From positions 1 through 16,644 of the forward strand of contig CAAFWR010000120.1 in the NCBI GenBank assembly GCA_900766745.1: a DNA stretch of 16,644 nt, in the 5' to 3' direction. Source of the stretch: Methanobacteriaceae archaeon (GTDB lineage: Archaea > Methanobacteriota > Methanobacteria > Methanobacteriales > Methanobacteriaceae). A program made the position numbers and the translations under genes. The notes beneath the pieces were generated by a model that worked only from the letters and a program-made list of their open reading frames with translations, was not told the origin of the DNA and did not search any database. This document shows positions 6,938 to 15,034 of the stretch, piece by piece (position 1 is the first letter of the stretch; every line of letters begins with the position of its first letter).

Positions 6938-7930
6938 CTATTCAAGAAGTGATTTTAATATTTCATCCCATGATTGAGAATTAATATTAGTTAATTTCAT
7001 AGAATTTCTATCAATATGCCTAATATGCTGAGGACAAGCCCCTATGCAAGCTCCACATAAATTACAGAATGCAGGATTTGTAACTGAAATGTTATCGATT
7101 ATTTCAACAGCATTACAAGGACAAACATCAACACATGCATGACAGGATTCTCCTTTACATTTAGCGTCTTCAGTTTCAATAAGTTCTATTAAACCTGTGA
7201 AAGGTTTTACAACAGTTATCGCATCTTTAGGACAAATTTCTGCACACCATGAACAATAAACACAATCTTGTTCAATAATGCTTGTTTCTCCTGTAATTTC
7301 AGGTACAATAATTTCATCAGAGTACATGCAGGTAGTACAAATTGTTTTAATAGCTTCTTCAGGACATGCCCTTTTACAGACTCCACAGTAAACGCACTTA
7401 GATTCATCAACTGCAATTACATCAACGCCACATTTTAAATCAGAATTTACTGAAATAGCTTGAGCAGGACATAATTCAGCACAAATCTTACAGTAAATAC
7501 ATTTTTTGTCATTAATTTCTATTAATCCTTTTACAAGCTCTTCTCTTGAAGGTAAATCTCTTCCAAAAAGAATTGATTCTTGCGGGCAAACATTATAGCA
7601 TCTCCCGCAATATATGCATTGATCTTGATTAACCTCAGATTTTATTTCCCATCTAGGATAATTTTCCAATTCGTGAACACTTTCGCTATTAATGTTTAAA
7701 TCCAATCCATCAAATGGACAGGAGATAGCACATAAACCACATAAAACACAGCTATTACTGTTAACAGAAACTTTTTCCATGTTAATAAGCCCACGTGCAA
7801 TAGGTACAACAGGTCCTAACCTTAAAGATTCAGTAGGGCAAACTTCAACACATATTCCACAACTAACACAATGGTCATTGTTATGAGTTAAAGTTCTTAC
7901 TTCTTCACCTTCTCTTTTAACTGTAAACAT
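6938..7930 (-). CDS. fwdF: Polyferredoxin with eight [4Fe-4S] motifs, probable formylmethanofuran dehydrogenase subunit F
   Basis: Counting residues from an in-frame GTG at 7939, eight ferredoxin motifs run through the protein, starting at Cys 24, 64, 108, 147, 182, 226, 261/266 and 292. Seven are canonical CxxCxxCxxxCP; the one at 261 is a variant (CKGESCHACVDVCP). An extra CTTC lies at 201-204. About 330 residues with eight clusters fits FwdF, which forms the electron wire of the tungsten formylmethanofuran dehydrogenase complex in the first step of methanogenesis. It is shorter than MvhB-type polyferredoxins with twelve clusters. The start is more likely the ATG at 7930, preceded by AAGTGATT that resembles the GGTGATC ribosome binding site, than the GTG at 7939. 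A small ferredoxin gene ends at 7940. The catalytic subunits FwdA, B, C and D are not in the window, so this could be a second copy serving another partner. Confidence 0.75.
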   Translation of the reverse strand: MFTVKREGEEVRTLTHNNDHCVSCGICVEVCPTESLRLGPVVPIARGLINMEKVSVNSNSCVLCGLCAISCPFDGLDLNINSESVHELENYPRWEIKSEVNQDQCIYCGRCYNVCPQESILFGRDLPSREELVKGLIEINDKKCIYCKICAELCPAQAISVNSDLKCGVDVIAVDESKCVYCGVCKRACPEEAIKTICTTCMYSDEIIVPEITGETSIIEQDCVYCSWCAEICPKDAITVVKPFTGLIELIETEDAKCKGESCHACVDVCPCNAVEIIDNISVTNPAFCNLCGACIGACPQHIRHIDRNSMKLTNINSQSWDEILKSLLE

Positions 7931-7939
7931 TTGAATCAC

Positions 7940-8131
7940 TTATGCTTTAGATATTGCTTGATTTGGACAATTCTGAATACATAAATCGCAATCATCACAG
8001 TTTTCAGGGACAATTTTTACATCGCCATCTTCTTCAACAATTGCGTCTTGTTCACAAAGCTTAATACATAATCCATCTACTGGACAATTTTGAATATGTC
8101 CGCATAGGTCAGCATCAATTTTTACAGCCAT
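7940..8131 (-). CDS. Small 2x[4Fe-4S] ferredoxin, probable partner of the polyferredoxin
   Basis: This 63-residue iron-sulfur protein has two cluster motifs. The first is atypical, with the Cys spaced as CGHIQNCPVDGLCIKLC; the second is standard, CDDCDLCIQNCP. Small ferredoxins of this type accompany FwdF in methanogens, where they are named FwdG or FwdH; I cannot separate these from sequence alone and give no symbol. GGAGGT at 8139-8144 is seven bases before the ATG at 8131, so the upstream in-frame ATG at 8146 (which overlaps that site) is rejected as the start. The stop codon lies at most a few bases from the polyferredoxin start, so the two are co-translated. A TATA-like TTTATTATTG around 8168-8177 would give the pair its own promoter, independent of coaD. 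Confidence 0.85.
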   Translation of the reverse strand: MAVKIDADLCGHIQNCPVDGLCIKLCEQDAIVEEDGDVKIVPENCDDCDLCIQNCPNQAISKA

Positions 8132-8138
8132 AATAATT

Positions 8139-8144
8139 ACCTCC
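8139..8144 (-). promoter_or_regulatory. Ribosome binding site GGAGGT of the small ferredoxin
   Basis: The minus strand reads GGAGGT, seven bases, then ATG at 8131. This decides the ferredoxin start against the upstream in-frame ATG at 8146. Confidence 0.85.
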
Positions 8145-8185
8145 ATTATATTATTTATCGAAATGCAATAATAAACATATCGGTT

Positions 8186-8644
8186 TTATTTTAATATTTT
8201 ACCTTTCTTGTTTATTTCGCCTTTTCTAATTCTAGTGGAAGAAATGGGATTTCCATCCTCCGCTAAAACAAAACTAACGACAATAATATCTAATGGATTC
8301 ATACCCTTATCAATACGAATGTCATTTATTTCTACAGCTGTAGGTTCAGTTTCTTCACTTACAACGATAGCATCAAAATCAGCATCAAAAATAGCAGTCC
8401 CATAAGGGTCATCTAACTGAGTAACATGAAAATTAGACTTATCTGAAAAAAAAGACCTAAGGTTAGACATGCGTTCCTTACATGAATCAATATTACCTTT
8501 TAAACCTCCAAAAGCATTAGAAGTTACTCCAATTTCAACTTCAATACCTATTTCAAAAGCTGTGCTTAAAAGTTTTTTATGACCTTCATGAAATTTATCA
8601 AAAGTTCCCCCTACAGCAACTTTTTTATATCTCTTTCCATCCAT
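8186..8644 (-). CDS. coaD: Phosphopantetheine adenylyltransferase, archaeal type
   Basis: The enzyme transfers AMP from ATP to 4'-phosphopantetheine to make dephospho-CoA, the penultimate step of coenzyme A synthesis. The 152-residue protein shows the nucleotidyltransferase hallmarks: VGGTFDKFHEGH near the N-terminus, with the HxGH-type motif at H19-H22, and ISSTRIRKG near the C-terminus, corresponding to the ISSTxxR signature. In size and sequence it fits the archaeal (COG1019) group, which is distinct from bacterial CoaD. The ATG at 8644 is preceded by AGGAT, a weak ribosome binding site. A TATA-like CATATACTT on the minus strand near 8680 is a reasonable promoter. The ferredoxin genes start 54 bp downstream in the same direction, so some read-through is possible. 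Confidence 0.93.
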   Translation of the reverse strand: MDGKRYKKVAVGGTFDKFHEGHKKLLSTAFEIGIEVEIGVTSNAFGGLKGNIDSCKERMSNLRSFFSDKSNFHVTQLDDPYGTAIFDADFDAIVVSEETEPTAVEINDIRIDKGMNPLDIIVVSFVLAEDGNPISSTRIRKGEINKKGKILK

Positions 8645-8723
8645 ATTATTATCCTAAAATTAGTTTGTTCAATATTAAGTATATGAAAAGTATTATAAAT
8701 TAATTACTGAAATTAAGGAGTTT

Positions 8724-8739
8724 AAAAAAATAAAAAAAA
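8724..8739 (-). terminator. Oligo-T terminator of the adhesin gene
   Basis: Just after the adhesin stop codon the minus strand has T8, A, T7 (8739 down to 8724). Runs of U without a strong hairpin are the usual intrinsic termination signal in archaea. Confidence 0.7.
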
Positions 8740-8750
8740 GAGAGGTATGA

Positions 8751-11700
8751 TTAGAAACTTAATTGTGGATATTTTCCATATAAAGTGTACCTGTTATTAT
8801 TCCAGTTAACTACTTGACCAAAACTATTTCTGGTACTTGTAGGATCTGCAACAACCCAAGTATCACCAATTAAAACCTGTACCCATACGTGACCATAAGT
8901 AGAACCACTTGAAAAGGTACAAGATCCATGAACATACCTAGCATGAATATTAGCAGCCCTTAATAAAGCAACTAAAGCATTAGCTTTATCACAGCAGTTT
9001 CCAGTTTTATATTTAAATAGTGTGTTAGTTGCACCATATTTACTGTTATAATAAAATGAATAAGATATTTGATCTCTTACATAATTATAGATAGCAGTAG
9101 CTTTTGCAAGCTCACTGGTCATTCCTGCGGTTAATTGAGCAGCTAATTGTTTTATTTGAGGATTATCGACATCACATTTCCATCCACCAGATTCTAGATA
9201 CTTAGAAAGTTCAGAATCAGGAATAGTATTTGCATCATTTAATGGACTACTTGGAACTGGAACTGAAACTGCTTTAAGAGTTACATAATTAGGTAAAATA
9301 TTGCCGTTATTCTGATAGAATGCGACAATCCTTGAAAATGCATAAACTAAAGGTTCATAACCACATGATCCAAGAGCAGTATTAATTGAATCTGGAGCAA
9401 TACCATTTTTATCAATATAATCAATTATGCTTTGAGCAGTAACAAGATAATCCTTAAGATAAAGATCGCCTGTAACTGTTTTAATAGATGGATTGGATGG
9501 ATTCAATACAGTTGGGAAGAAAATATTGCTCTTATCTCCCTTGTTTAAAGCAATAGTAGCTTTTGCAAGTAAATATAAGAATTCTGAAGTTGAATAAGAT
9601 TTACCATCAACAGTAACAGTAGATGGCAATGCTGAATTTCCTTCAATATATTTCTTTAAATTATTTGCAGCAGTCAAAATTGCATTAATTGGGATTCCGT
9701 TTGAAACTGTAATTGTACTTTGTCCTCTTATGTTTTTTTCGACATAAGTATAGCTAATTGTATAAGTACCTGCATTTAATTTAGGTAATGTAATTTTAGC
9801 CACACCTTTTGAATCTGTTTTAACTGTACTATCTAATATTATATTACCTTTTGAATCAGTAAGGATAAAGTTAATATCTTTACCTGCAACAGGATTATTT
9901 GTAACATTAGTTACAGTAACAGCATATTCATTTGTTTTATTAACTTGAACATTACTATCTTTTCCAGATATAAATGCACCGTCGACTATAATCTTACTTG
10001 TGCAAACATTAGATGTGTAATTATAAATGTTTGGATCTACCTTATAGGTAACATCATATACTCCCATTTTTTGAAGAGTTACTCTTAATGAAGCAATACC
10101 TTGATCATTTGATACAACATTATATGTAACACCAGCTACAGTAATTTGAATAACAATGCCTTTTAAAGGAGCATTATTCTTATCTTTTACATGCACATCA
10201 AATGAAGATGTTTCATTAGATTGTTTAGTTAACTCATCAGCAGATATGGAAATCATTTGTTTATTAACAACAATAGTATTAGAACCAAAATTGTAATCCT
10301 TATGTCCTGGAACAGAATAGAAATAATTTATAACAAATGTGCCTGAATGAAGACGAATAGGTAGAGATGCTACACCGTTACTGTCAGTTTTGACAGTATA
10401 ACGTATAGGGCTACCTAAACTAGAACCAGAAATTTCAAATGTAACATTCTTATTAGAAATTACAGTTCCATTAACATCTTTTACAGTGACATTAAATGAA
10501 TAGTTGTCACCGAAAATGATGTTTGCATCATTACCAGACAATATGGTAGTAGAATTGATTACTTTTAAGTAACTGAAATTATTTGAAGGATTATAGTTAC
10601 CATTACCTGCAAAATTGTATTCTAATTTATAATTTCCTACATCTAAACCTTTAATATCAATAAAAGCAATACCATTTGCATTAGTAACTGCAGAATAGGT
10701 TTTACCATTTATTTTAAAATTAATAGTTACGCCATTGATAGCAGTTCCAGTAGCTGATGTTAAGGTAACATTGTATCTAGCAACATTTCCTTTAATATCC
10801 ACTACATCATTTCCAGATAATATTGAATTTGCTTTAACTATCTTAATATTATTTGAAACTTTTAAACCGTTATAGGTTGTTTCCATTTTATAAGTCCCAG
10901 CAGCTAATCTGATAGCCAAACTAGCTACACCGTTAGCATCAGTAGTAGCAGTATAAGCAGGATACTTAGTACCTTTACTATTATAAATAGTAAATGTAAC
11001 TACCACACCACTAACTGGTTTATTACCATAAGTAACTTTCACCTTAAAATCAGAACCATCACAAAAGCTCATAGATAAATCCTTAGCATTAAGATCATAC
11101 TGAACTGTTTTTACATTAATTGCTTTAGTTACAGATTGAGCATAAGGAACTGAAAGAACCATCTTGTATGTACCAGCAGCTAACCTAATAGGTAAACTAG
11201 CTACACCGTTAGCATTAGTAGTAACAGTATAAGCAGGATACTTAGTACCTTTACTATTATAAATAGTAAATGTAACTACCACGTTGCTAAGAGGTTTGCC
11301 CAGACTATTGGTTACAGTAGCATTAAAATAACTACCATCATTATAGAACATATTAAGATCATTAGCACCAATATTAATTTGAGCTGCTTTAACAATTAGA
11401 GTACTGATTACTGGTTGAGCATTAGGAGATGAAACAGTAATAGTGTAAGTACCAGGAGCTAATCTAATAAGTAAACTAGCTACACCATTAGAATCAGTAG
11501 TAACAGTGTAAACTGGATACTTGTTACCATTTCTATCAATGGTGAAATTAACTTTCACACCACTCATAGGAGTACCGTTGTCATCAGTGACAGTAGCATT
11601 AAAAGAGCTACCATCCAAATACTCCATAGTAAGATTATTAGTAATAATATTTAATCCATTTCCATTAGAAGAACCATTTGTTGATAAATTTCTAGAATTA

Positions 11701-11993
11701 GAAGATTTATAACTAGAATCCTCATTTAATGAAACTGAATTATTATTATCCTCAATAGCTGAAAAAGCCTGTGGATAATTGGTTAAATTATCATCATGAG
11801 AATTAACTAAATTAGTTTCTGAGATAGAAACTTTTAAATTATCAGATACATTATCATCGTTCAAATTTTGATTATCTACACAATCATTAACATCAGTTGC
11901 TGCAACAGCACTAATACACATTGCGAAAATGAGTAAAACTGAGATTAATAATGATTTATTTTTAATCGAAATTTTTCCACCTCTTTTTCTCAT
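8751..11993 (-). CDS. Secreted adhesin-like protein with Ig-like repeats, pseudomurein-binding repeats and a Cys-His-Asp peptidase/transglutaminase-fold domain
   Basis: This 1080-residue surface protein starts with a signal peptide (about 1-32, ending SAVAA). A Ser/Asn/Asp-rich linker follows (33-114), then seven Ig-like (bacterial Ig/invasin type) repeats of 91-97 residues, covering about 115-205, 206-298, 299-389, 390-482, 483-579, 580-672 and 673-765. Residues 766-820 fit the pseudomurein-binding repeat (ILTAANNLKKYIEGN, LPSTVTV, FLYLLAKA); one or two more divergent copies lie at 846-908. The C-terminal domain (about 925-1080) has a transglutaminase-fold triad: C1000 (GNCCDKAN), H1035 (YGHVWVQ) and D1050 (VADPTS). 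This pairing recalls PeiW/PeiP, the C71 pseudomurein endoisopeptidases of Methanothermobacter viruses, and adhesins described from Methanobrevibacter ruminantium. It is probably wall-bound, with the enzyme acting on pseudomurein cross-links; the substrate is inferred. The ATG at 11993 has no upstream ribosome binding site, and AGAGGTGG lies inside codons 4-6. Confidence 0.9.
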   Translation of the reverse strand: MRKRGGKISIKNKSLLISVLLIFAMCISAVAATDVNDCVDNQNLNDDNVSDNLKVSISETNLVNSHDDNLTNYPQAFSAIEDNNNSVSLNEDSSYKSSNSRNLSTNGSSNGNGLNIITNNLTMEYLDGSSFNATVTDDNGTPMSGVKVNFTIDRNGNKYPVYTVTTDSNGVASLLIRLAPGTYTITVSSPNAQPVISTLIVKAAQINIGANDLNMFYNDGSYFNATVTNSLGKPLSNVVVTFTIYNSKGTKYPAYTVTTNANGVASLPIRLAAGTYKMVLSVPYAQSVTKAINVKTVQYDLNAKDLSMSFCDGSDFKVKVTYGNKPVSGVVVTFTIYNSKGTKYPAYTATTDANGVASLAIRLAAGTYKMETTYNGLKVSNNIKIVKANSILSGNDVVDIKGNVARYNVTLTSATGTAINGVTINFKINGKTYSAVTNANGIAFIDIKGLDVGNYKLEYNFAGNGNYNPSNNFSYLKVINSTTILSGNDANIIFGDNYSFNVTVKDVNGTVISNKNVTFEISGSSLGSPIRYTVKTDSNGVASLPIRLHSGTFVINYFYSVPGHKDYNFGSNTIVVNKQMISISADELTKQSNETSSFDVHVKDKNNAPLKGIVIQITVAGVTYNVVSNDQGIASLRVTLQKMGVYDVTYKVDPNIYNYTSNVCTSKIIVDGAFISGKDSNVQVNKTNEYAVTVTNVTNNPVAGKDINFILTDSKGNIILDSTVKTDSKGVAKITLPKLNAGTYTISYTYVEKNIRGQSTITVSNGIPINAILTAANNLKKYIEGNSALPSTVTVDGKSYSTSEFLYLLAKATIALNKGDKSNIFFPTVLNPSNPSIKTVTGDLYLKDYLVTAQSIIDYIDKNGIAPDSINTALGSCGYEPLVYAFSRIVAFYQNNGNILPNYVTLKAVSVPVPSSPLNDANTIPDSELSKYLESGGWKCDVDNPQIKQLAAQLTAGMTSELAKATAIYNYVRDQISYSFYYNSKYGATNTLFKYKTGNCCDKANALVALLRAANIHARYVHGSCTFSSGSTYGHVWVQVLIGDTWVVADPTSTRNSFGQVVNWNNNRYTLYGKYPQLSF
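10897..11290 (-). repeat. Near-identical direct DNA repeat inside the adhesin
   Basis: Positions 10897-11014 and 11173-11290 are 118-bp direct repeats with a period of 276 bp and about ten differences. They include a 58-bp stretch with no mismatch (10949-11006 and 11225-11282). They encode the same part of Ig-like repeats 3 and 2 (VVVTFTIYNSKGTKYPAYT). The other Ig-like repeats have diverged much further, so this pair was recently duplicated or homogenised. Confidence 0.9.
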
Positions 11994-12324
11994 TACGAAA
12001 ATTATAAAATATGAAATATACTTAATAGTAATTATTCATAATGAGTACTCTTAATTTATATTTCCAATTACATATAAATGTTTTCAAAAAGAACTTGAAA
12101 AAATACTCTTTATTATGGCTTAAAACTTAAAATAAATGAATTAAAAAAGTATAAATATAAATTAACATATTAAATATTAATCAAATTAAAAAATAAACAA
12201 TTTAAATAGCTTAAATTAGATAAAGAAGAAAAATCAAAATACAGAAAATATTTAAAATGCAGACATTTTATCATATCTAATTTAAAAAAATATGCATAAT
12301 TTTATTTGAAAAATAGATGATCTT
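11994..12324. other. 331-bp AT-rich intergenic region between divergent genes
   Basis: No gene is seen. The adhesin promoter lies near its start: minus-strand TATATTTC at 12013-12020 and TTTATAAT at 12001-12008. The first predicts transcription from about 11991, at or just inside the annotated ATG. The plus-strand radical SAM gene has GATGATC at 12316-12322 as a GGTGATC-like ribosome binding site. The middle (12110-12300) is low-complexity A/T sequence with several TATA-like runs and no clear hairpin. Confidence 0.5.
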
Positions 12325-13872
12325 ATGATTTACGAGAAGAATGTAGTCCAAAAAAAAGTAAAAAATACAAATTTAAGAGTGGGACTATGTTATCCAAATA
12401 TTTATAGAACTGCAATGTCTTCATTGGGATATAATATTTTATATGACTATATAAATCAAAATCCGGAAATATTTGCTGAAAGAATTATTTATCCGAATAC
12501 CCGATCTGTTGAAACCAACAGTCCTCTAAAAGATTTTAATATAATCAGCTTTTCTCTACAATATGAAGAGGATTACTTTAATGTTATCAAGATGCTTAAG
12601 GAAAGTAGAATTCCTATTAAAAGAAGTGAGAGATCTTCCAGAGATCCTCTCATAATAGCTGGAGGACCATGTGCTACAGCAAATCCTATGCCTATGGCAG
12701 AATTTATAGACATTTTTGTAATCGGCGAAGGTGAAGAGGTATTAAATGAATTATTTGAAAAATACAGCCAATACTCTAAAGATTTAGAGAAATATTTAGA
12801 TGTTGATGGATTATACATTTCAGAATTTGATAATAAAACTAAAATAGCTATTGTTGATGATATGGAAGATGCCCATCATCTAACAAACCCCATAATTACT
12901 TCTACTGATGATAAAGAATATCAGACAATTTTTAAAGATTCCATTATGCTAAATGTCTCTAGAGGATGTACAAGAGGCTGCAGATTCTGCATGTCCAGTT
13001 ATCTTTATCGACCGATGCGAGAAACCAGCTTGAATAGATTAATTGAAACCGCTGAAAAACTAAGAGACAATACTGGCCTTAATAGGGTAACTCTTATTGG
13101 AGCTGCAGTATCTGATTATTCTAATATTTTAGAGCTTATTGAAGAACTTAAAAATAGAGATTTTGAAATTTCCACACCATCTCTTCGACTAGAATCAGTT
13201 AAAAAAGAGCAATTAGAGATTCTAAAAAAGAGTAACCTCAAAACAATTACATTAGCTCCAGAATCCATTTCAAAACTTAGAAAAAGTATCAATAAAGAGA
13301 TTGAAGATGACAAAATATTTGAAGTTATTAAAAACGTATTTGATCTTGGATTTAACCTGAAATTGTATTTTATTGTTGGCCTTCCTAATGAAACTATGGA
13401 AGATATAGTTGAACTCATTGAGTTTATGAAAAAAATAGCTAGTTTTAGAAAAGGCAATTCCATTAAGTTCAGTGTTAATCCATTTATTCCAAAACCCCAT
13501 ACTCCTTTACAATGGGAAAGCTATAATATTAAAGACATTAAAAGTAAAATACGTTTTATTAAAAAGGAAATGAAAGATTATAAGATAAAGTTCGAAAGTC
13601 CTAAAAAAGGTATGATTCAATATATATTGTCTTGTGGAAATAGTGAAGTTTCTCAAATTATTGAAAAATCTGCAACACAAAATATCACACTCAAAGAATG
13701 GGAAAAATATCTGCCAAATTATTCTTTAGACAGCAAGCTTCCATGGGACAATATCAATGTAGGAGTTACTAAAAGATTTCTTGAAAAAGAATATGGCAAG
13801 GTAGTAAGTGGGAAGCAAACACCATGGTGCGAAGTACAACCATGTTATAATTGTGGTGCATGTACTAAATAA
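12325..13872 (+). CDS. B12-type radical SAM protein (TIGR03960-like)
   Basis: The N-terminal region (about 1-190) has the outline of a cobalamin-binding domain as found in many radical SAM enzymes, with GLCYPNIYRTAMSSLGY, IIAGGPCATANP and VIGEGEE, although the cobalamin His motif is not obvious. The radical SAM core follows, with cluster motif CTRGCRFC (C215, C219, C222), which binds the [4Fe-4S] cluster that cleaves S-adenosylmethionine. The C-terminus PWDNINVGVTKRFLEKEY...CEVQPCYNCGAC matches, from memory, the tail of the TIGR03960 family. Its four Cys (502, 507, 510, 513) could hold a second cluster or zinc. The substrate is unknown; bacterial relatives are linked to DUF2344 proteins, and no such domain is present here. 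At 515 residues it is a stand-alone version. The start is supported by GATGATC just upstream. Confidence 0.85.
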   Translation: MIYEKNVVQKKVKNTNLRVGLCYPNIYRTAMSSLGYNILYDYINQNPEIFAERIIYPNTRSVETNSPLKDFNIISFSLQYEEDYFNVIKMLKESRIPIKRSERSSRDPLIIAGGPCATANPMPMAEFIDIFVIGEGEEVLNELFEKYSQYSKDLEKYLDVDGLYISEFDNKTKIAIVDDMEDAHHLTNPIITSTDDKEYQTIFKDSIMLNVSRGCTRGCRFCMSSYLYRPMRETSLNRLIETAEKLRDNTGLNRVTLIGAAVSDYSNILELIEELKNRDFEISTPSLRLESVKKEQLEILKKSNLKTITLAPESISKLRKSINKEIEDDKIFEVIKNVFDLGFNLKLYFIVGLPNETMEDIVELIEFMKKIASFRKGNSIKFSVNPFIPKPHTPLQWESYNIKDIKSKIRFIKKEMKDYKIKFESPKKGMIQYILSCGNSEVSQIIEKSATQNITLKEWEKYLPNYSLDSKLPWDNINVGVTKRFLEKEYGKVVSGKQTPWCEVQPCYNCGACTK

Positions 13873-13901
13873 TTTAAACATCGTTTTATAAAATTAATAA
13901 T

Positions 13902-15020
13902 ATGATTAATCCTGCAAACAGAACAAAAGAAGTAGAGCTATCTCAAATTAGGAAAATGTTTGAGGTAACGAATCCAGATGCAATAAATCTTGGAATTGGC
14001 GAACCTGATTTTAATGTCCCTGAAAACATCAAAACAGCAATGAATGAAGCAATTTATAATAATGAAACACATTATACTCCCAATAAAGGTTATGTTGAAC
14101 TTAGAGAAGAAATTAGAAAAAAACTTCAAAAGGACAATAACATAAAAACAGATATAGAAAACATTATTGTAACATCTGGAGCAAGTGAAGCAATTTACAT
14201 GTGCTCACAAGCATTTTTTGATAAAGGGGACGAAATCCTTCTTCCAGACCCAAGTTTCTTATCATATGAATCCTGTATGAAATTAAGTGAATCAACACCA
14301 GTTTCAGTGGAATGTTATATGGACAATGATTTAAAATTAAAAATCGAAGATGTTAAAGAAAAAATTACCTCAAAAACAAAAGCAATAATATTGAACTCAC
14401 CATGTAATCCATCAGGAGCTGTTATGGAAAAAGAAGATGTAAAAGCAATAGCCGATTTATCTGAAGACCATGATTTTATAATAATATCCGATGAAATCTA
14501 TGAAAAAATAATATACGGTAAAAAACATTATTCTCCTGGGGAATATAGTGACAATGTAATTACAATCAACGGATTTTCAAAAGCATATGCAATGACCGGA
14601 ATTAGGATAGGCTACTTAAATGCAGGTGAGAATCTTAATGAGGAACTCTTGAAAATTCACCAGTATTGTATAGCCTGTGCAAGTTCAATTGGGCAAATCG
14701 GAGCAATTGAAGCATTGAAAGGACCTCAAGATTCTGTCAAGAAAATGGTAAGCGAGTTTAAAAGAAGAAGAGATTTGATTACAAGTCGCTTGATTGAAAT
14801 GGGCTATGAAACACCGATACCTGAAGGTGCATTCTATGTTTATCCTAAAGTGGAAAATCCAATGGAATTTGTTAAAAAAGCTGCAGATAATGGAGTCATT
14901 ACTGTTCCTGGAATACCATTTGGTAAAAATGGAGATAAACATGTGAGAATGTCTTATGCAAACTCCTATGAAAATATTGAAAAAGCAATGGATATTTTAG
15001 AAACATTAAATTATAATTAG
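13902..15020 (+). CDS. PLP-dependent class I/II aminotransferase (aspartate aminotransferase-like)
   Basis: This 372-residue cytosolic enzyme has the fold-type I aminotransferase signatures: GIGEPDF (31-37), TSGASEAIY for phosphate binding, SPCNPSG with N170, SDEIYEKI with D197 and Y200, and the cofactor lysine K227 in GFSKAYAMTGIRIGY. The carboxylate-binding arginine is R349 (HVRMSY). It is the archaeal AspB-like group (COG0436); the amino donor (aspartate, alanine or an aromatic) cannot be told from sequence. The ATG at 13902 has no ribosome binding site, but the N-terminus matches the family. TTTTATAAAA at 13884-13893 looks like a TATA box yet lies only 8 bp before the ATG, so either the gene is read through from the radical SAM gene 29 bp upstream or the box is fortuitous. 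The CDF transporter starts 14 bp downstream and is probably co-transcribed. Confidence 0.92.
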   Translation: MINPANRTKEVELSQIRKMFEVTNPDAINLGIGEPDFNVPENIKTAMNEAIYNNETHYTPNKGYVELREEIRKKLQKDNNIKTDIENIIVTSGASEAIYMCSQAFFDKGDEILLPDPSFLSYESCMKLSESTPVSVECYMDNDLKLKIEDVKEKITSKTKAIILNSPCNPSGAVMEKEDVKAIADLSEDHDFIIISDEIYEKIIYGKKHYSPGEYSDNVITINGFSKAYAMTGIRIGYLNAGENLNEELLKIHQYCIACASSIGQIGAIEALKGPQDSVKKMVSEFKRRRDLITSRLIEMGYETPIPEGAFYVYPKVENPMEFVKKAADNGVITVPGIPFGKNGDKHVRMSYANSYENIEKAMDILETLNYN

Positions 15021-15023
15021 TTT

Positions 15024-15027
15024 GGAG
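15024..15027 (+). promoter_or_regulatory. Ribosome binding site of the CDF transporter
   Basis: GGAG lies seven bases before the ATG at 15035, directly after the aminotransferase stop codon. It supports a downstream position in the same operon. Confidence 0.7.
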
Positions 15028-15034
15028 CAATTAA

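Noticed and set aside
7216..7416. Minus-strand frame of 66 codons overlapping the polyferredoxin
   Set aside because: It is an out-of-frame reading of a Cys-rich coding region on the same strand; the in-frame polyferredoxin fully explains the DNA.
8751..9230. C-terminal adhesin domain as a eukaryote-like protein cross-linking transglutaminase
   Set aside because: The neighbouring pseudomurein-binding repeats and the similarity to viral wall endopeptidases make an action on cell-wall peptides more likely than Gln-Lys cross-linking of proteins.
13116..13500. Minus-strand open frames within the radical SAM gene
   Set aside because: They are shadows opposite the radical SAM core, with no family resemblance and no translation signals.
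13884..13893. TTTTATAAAA as the promoter of the aminotransferase
   Set aside because: It is only 8 bp from the ATG, so transcription would begin inside the gene and remove conserved N-terminal residues. Read-through from the radical SAM gene is as likely.
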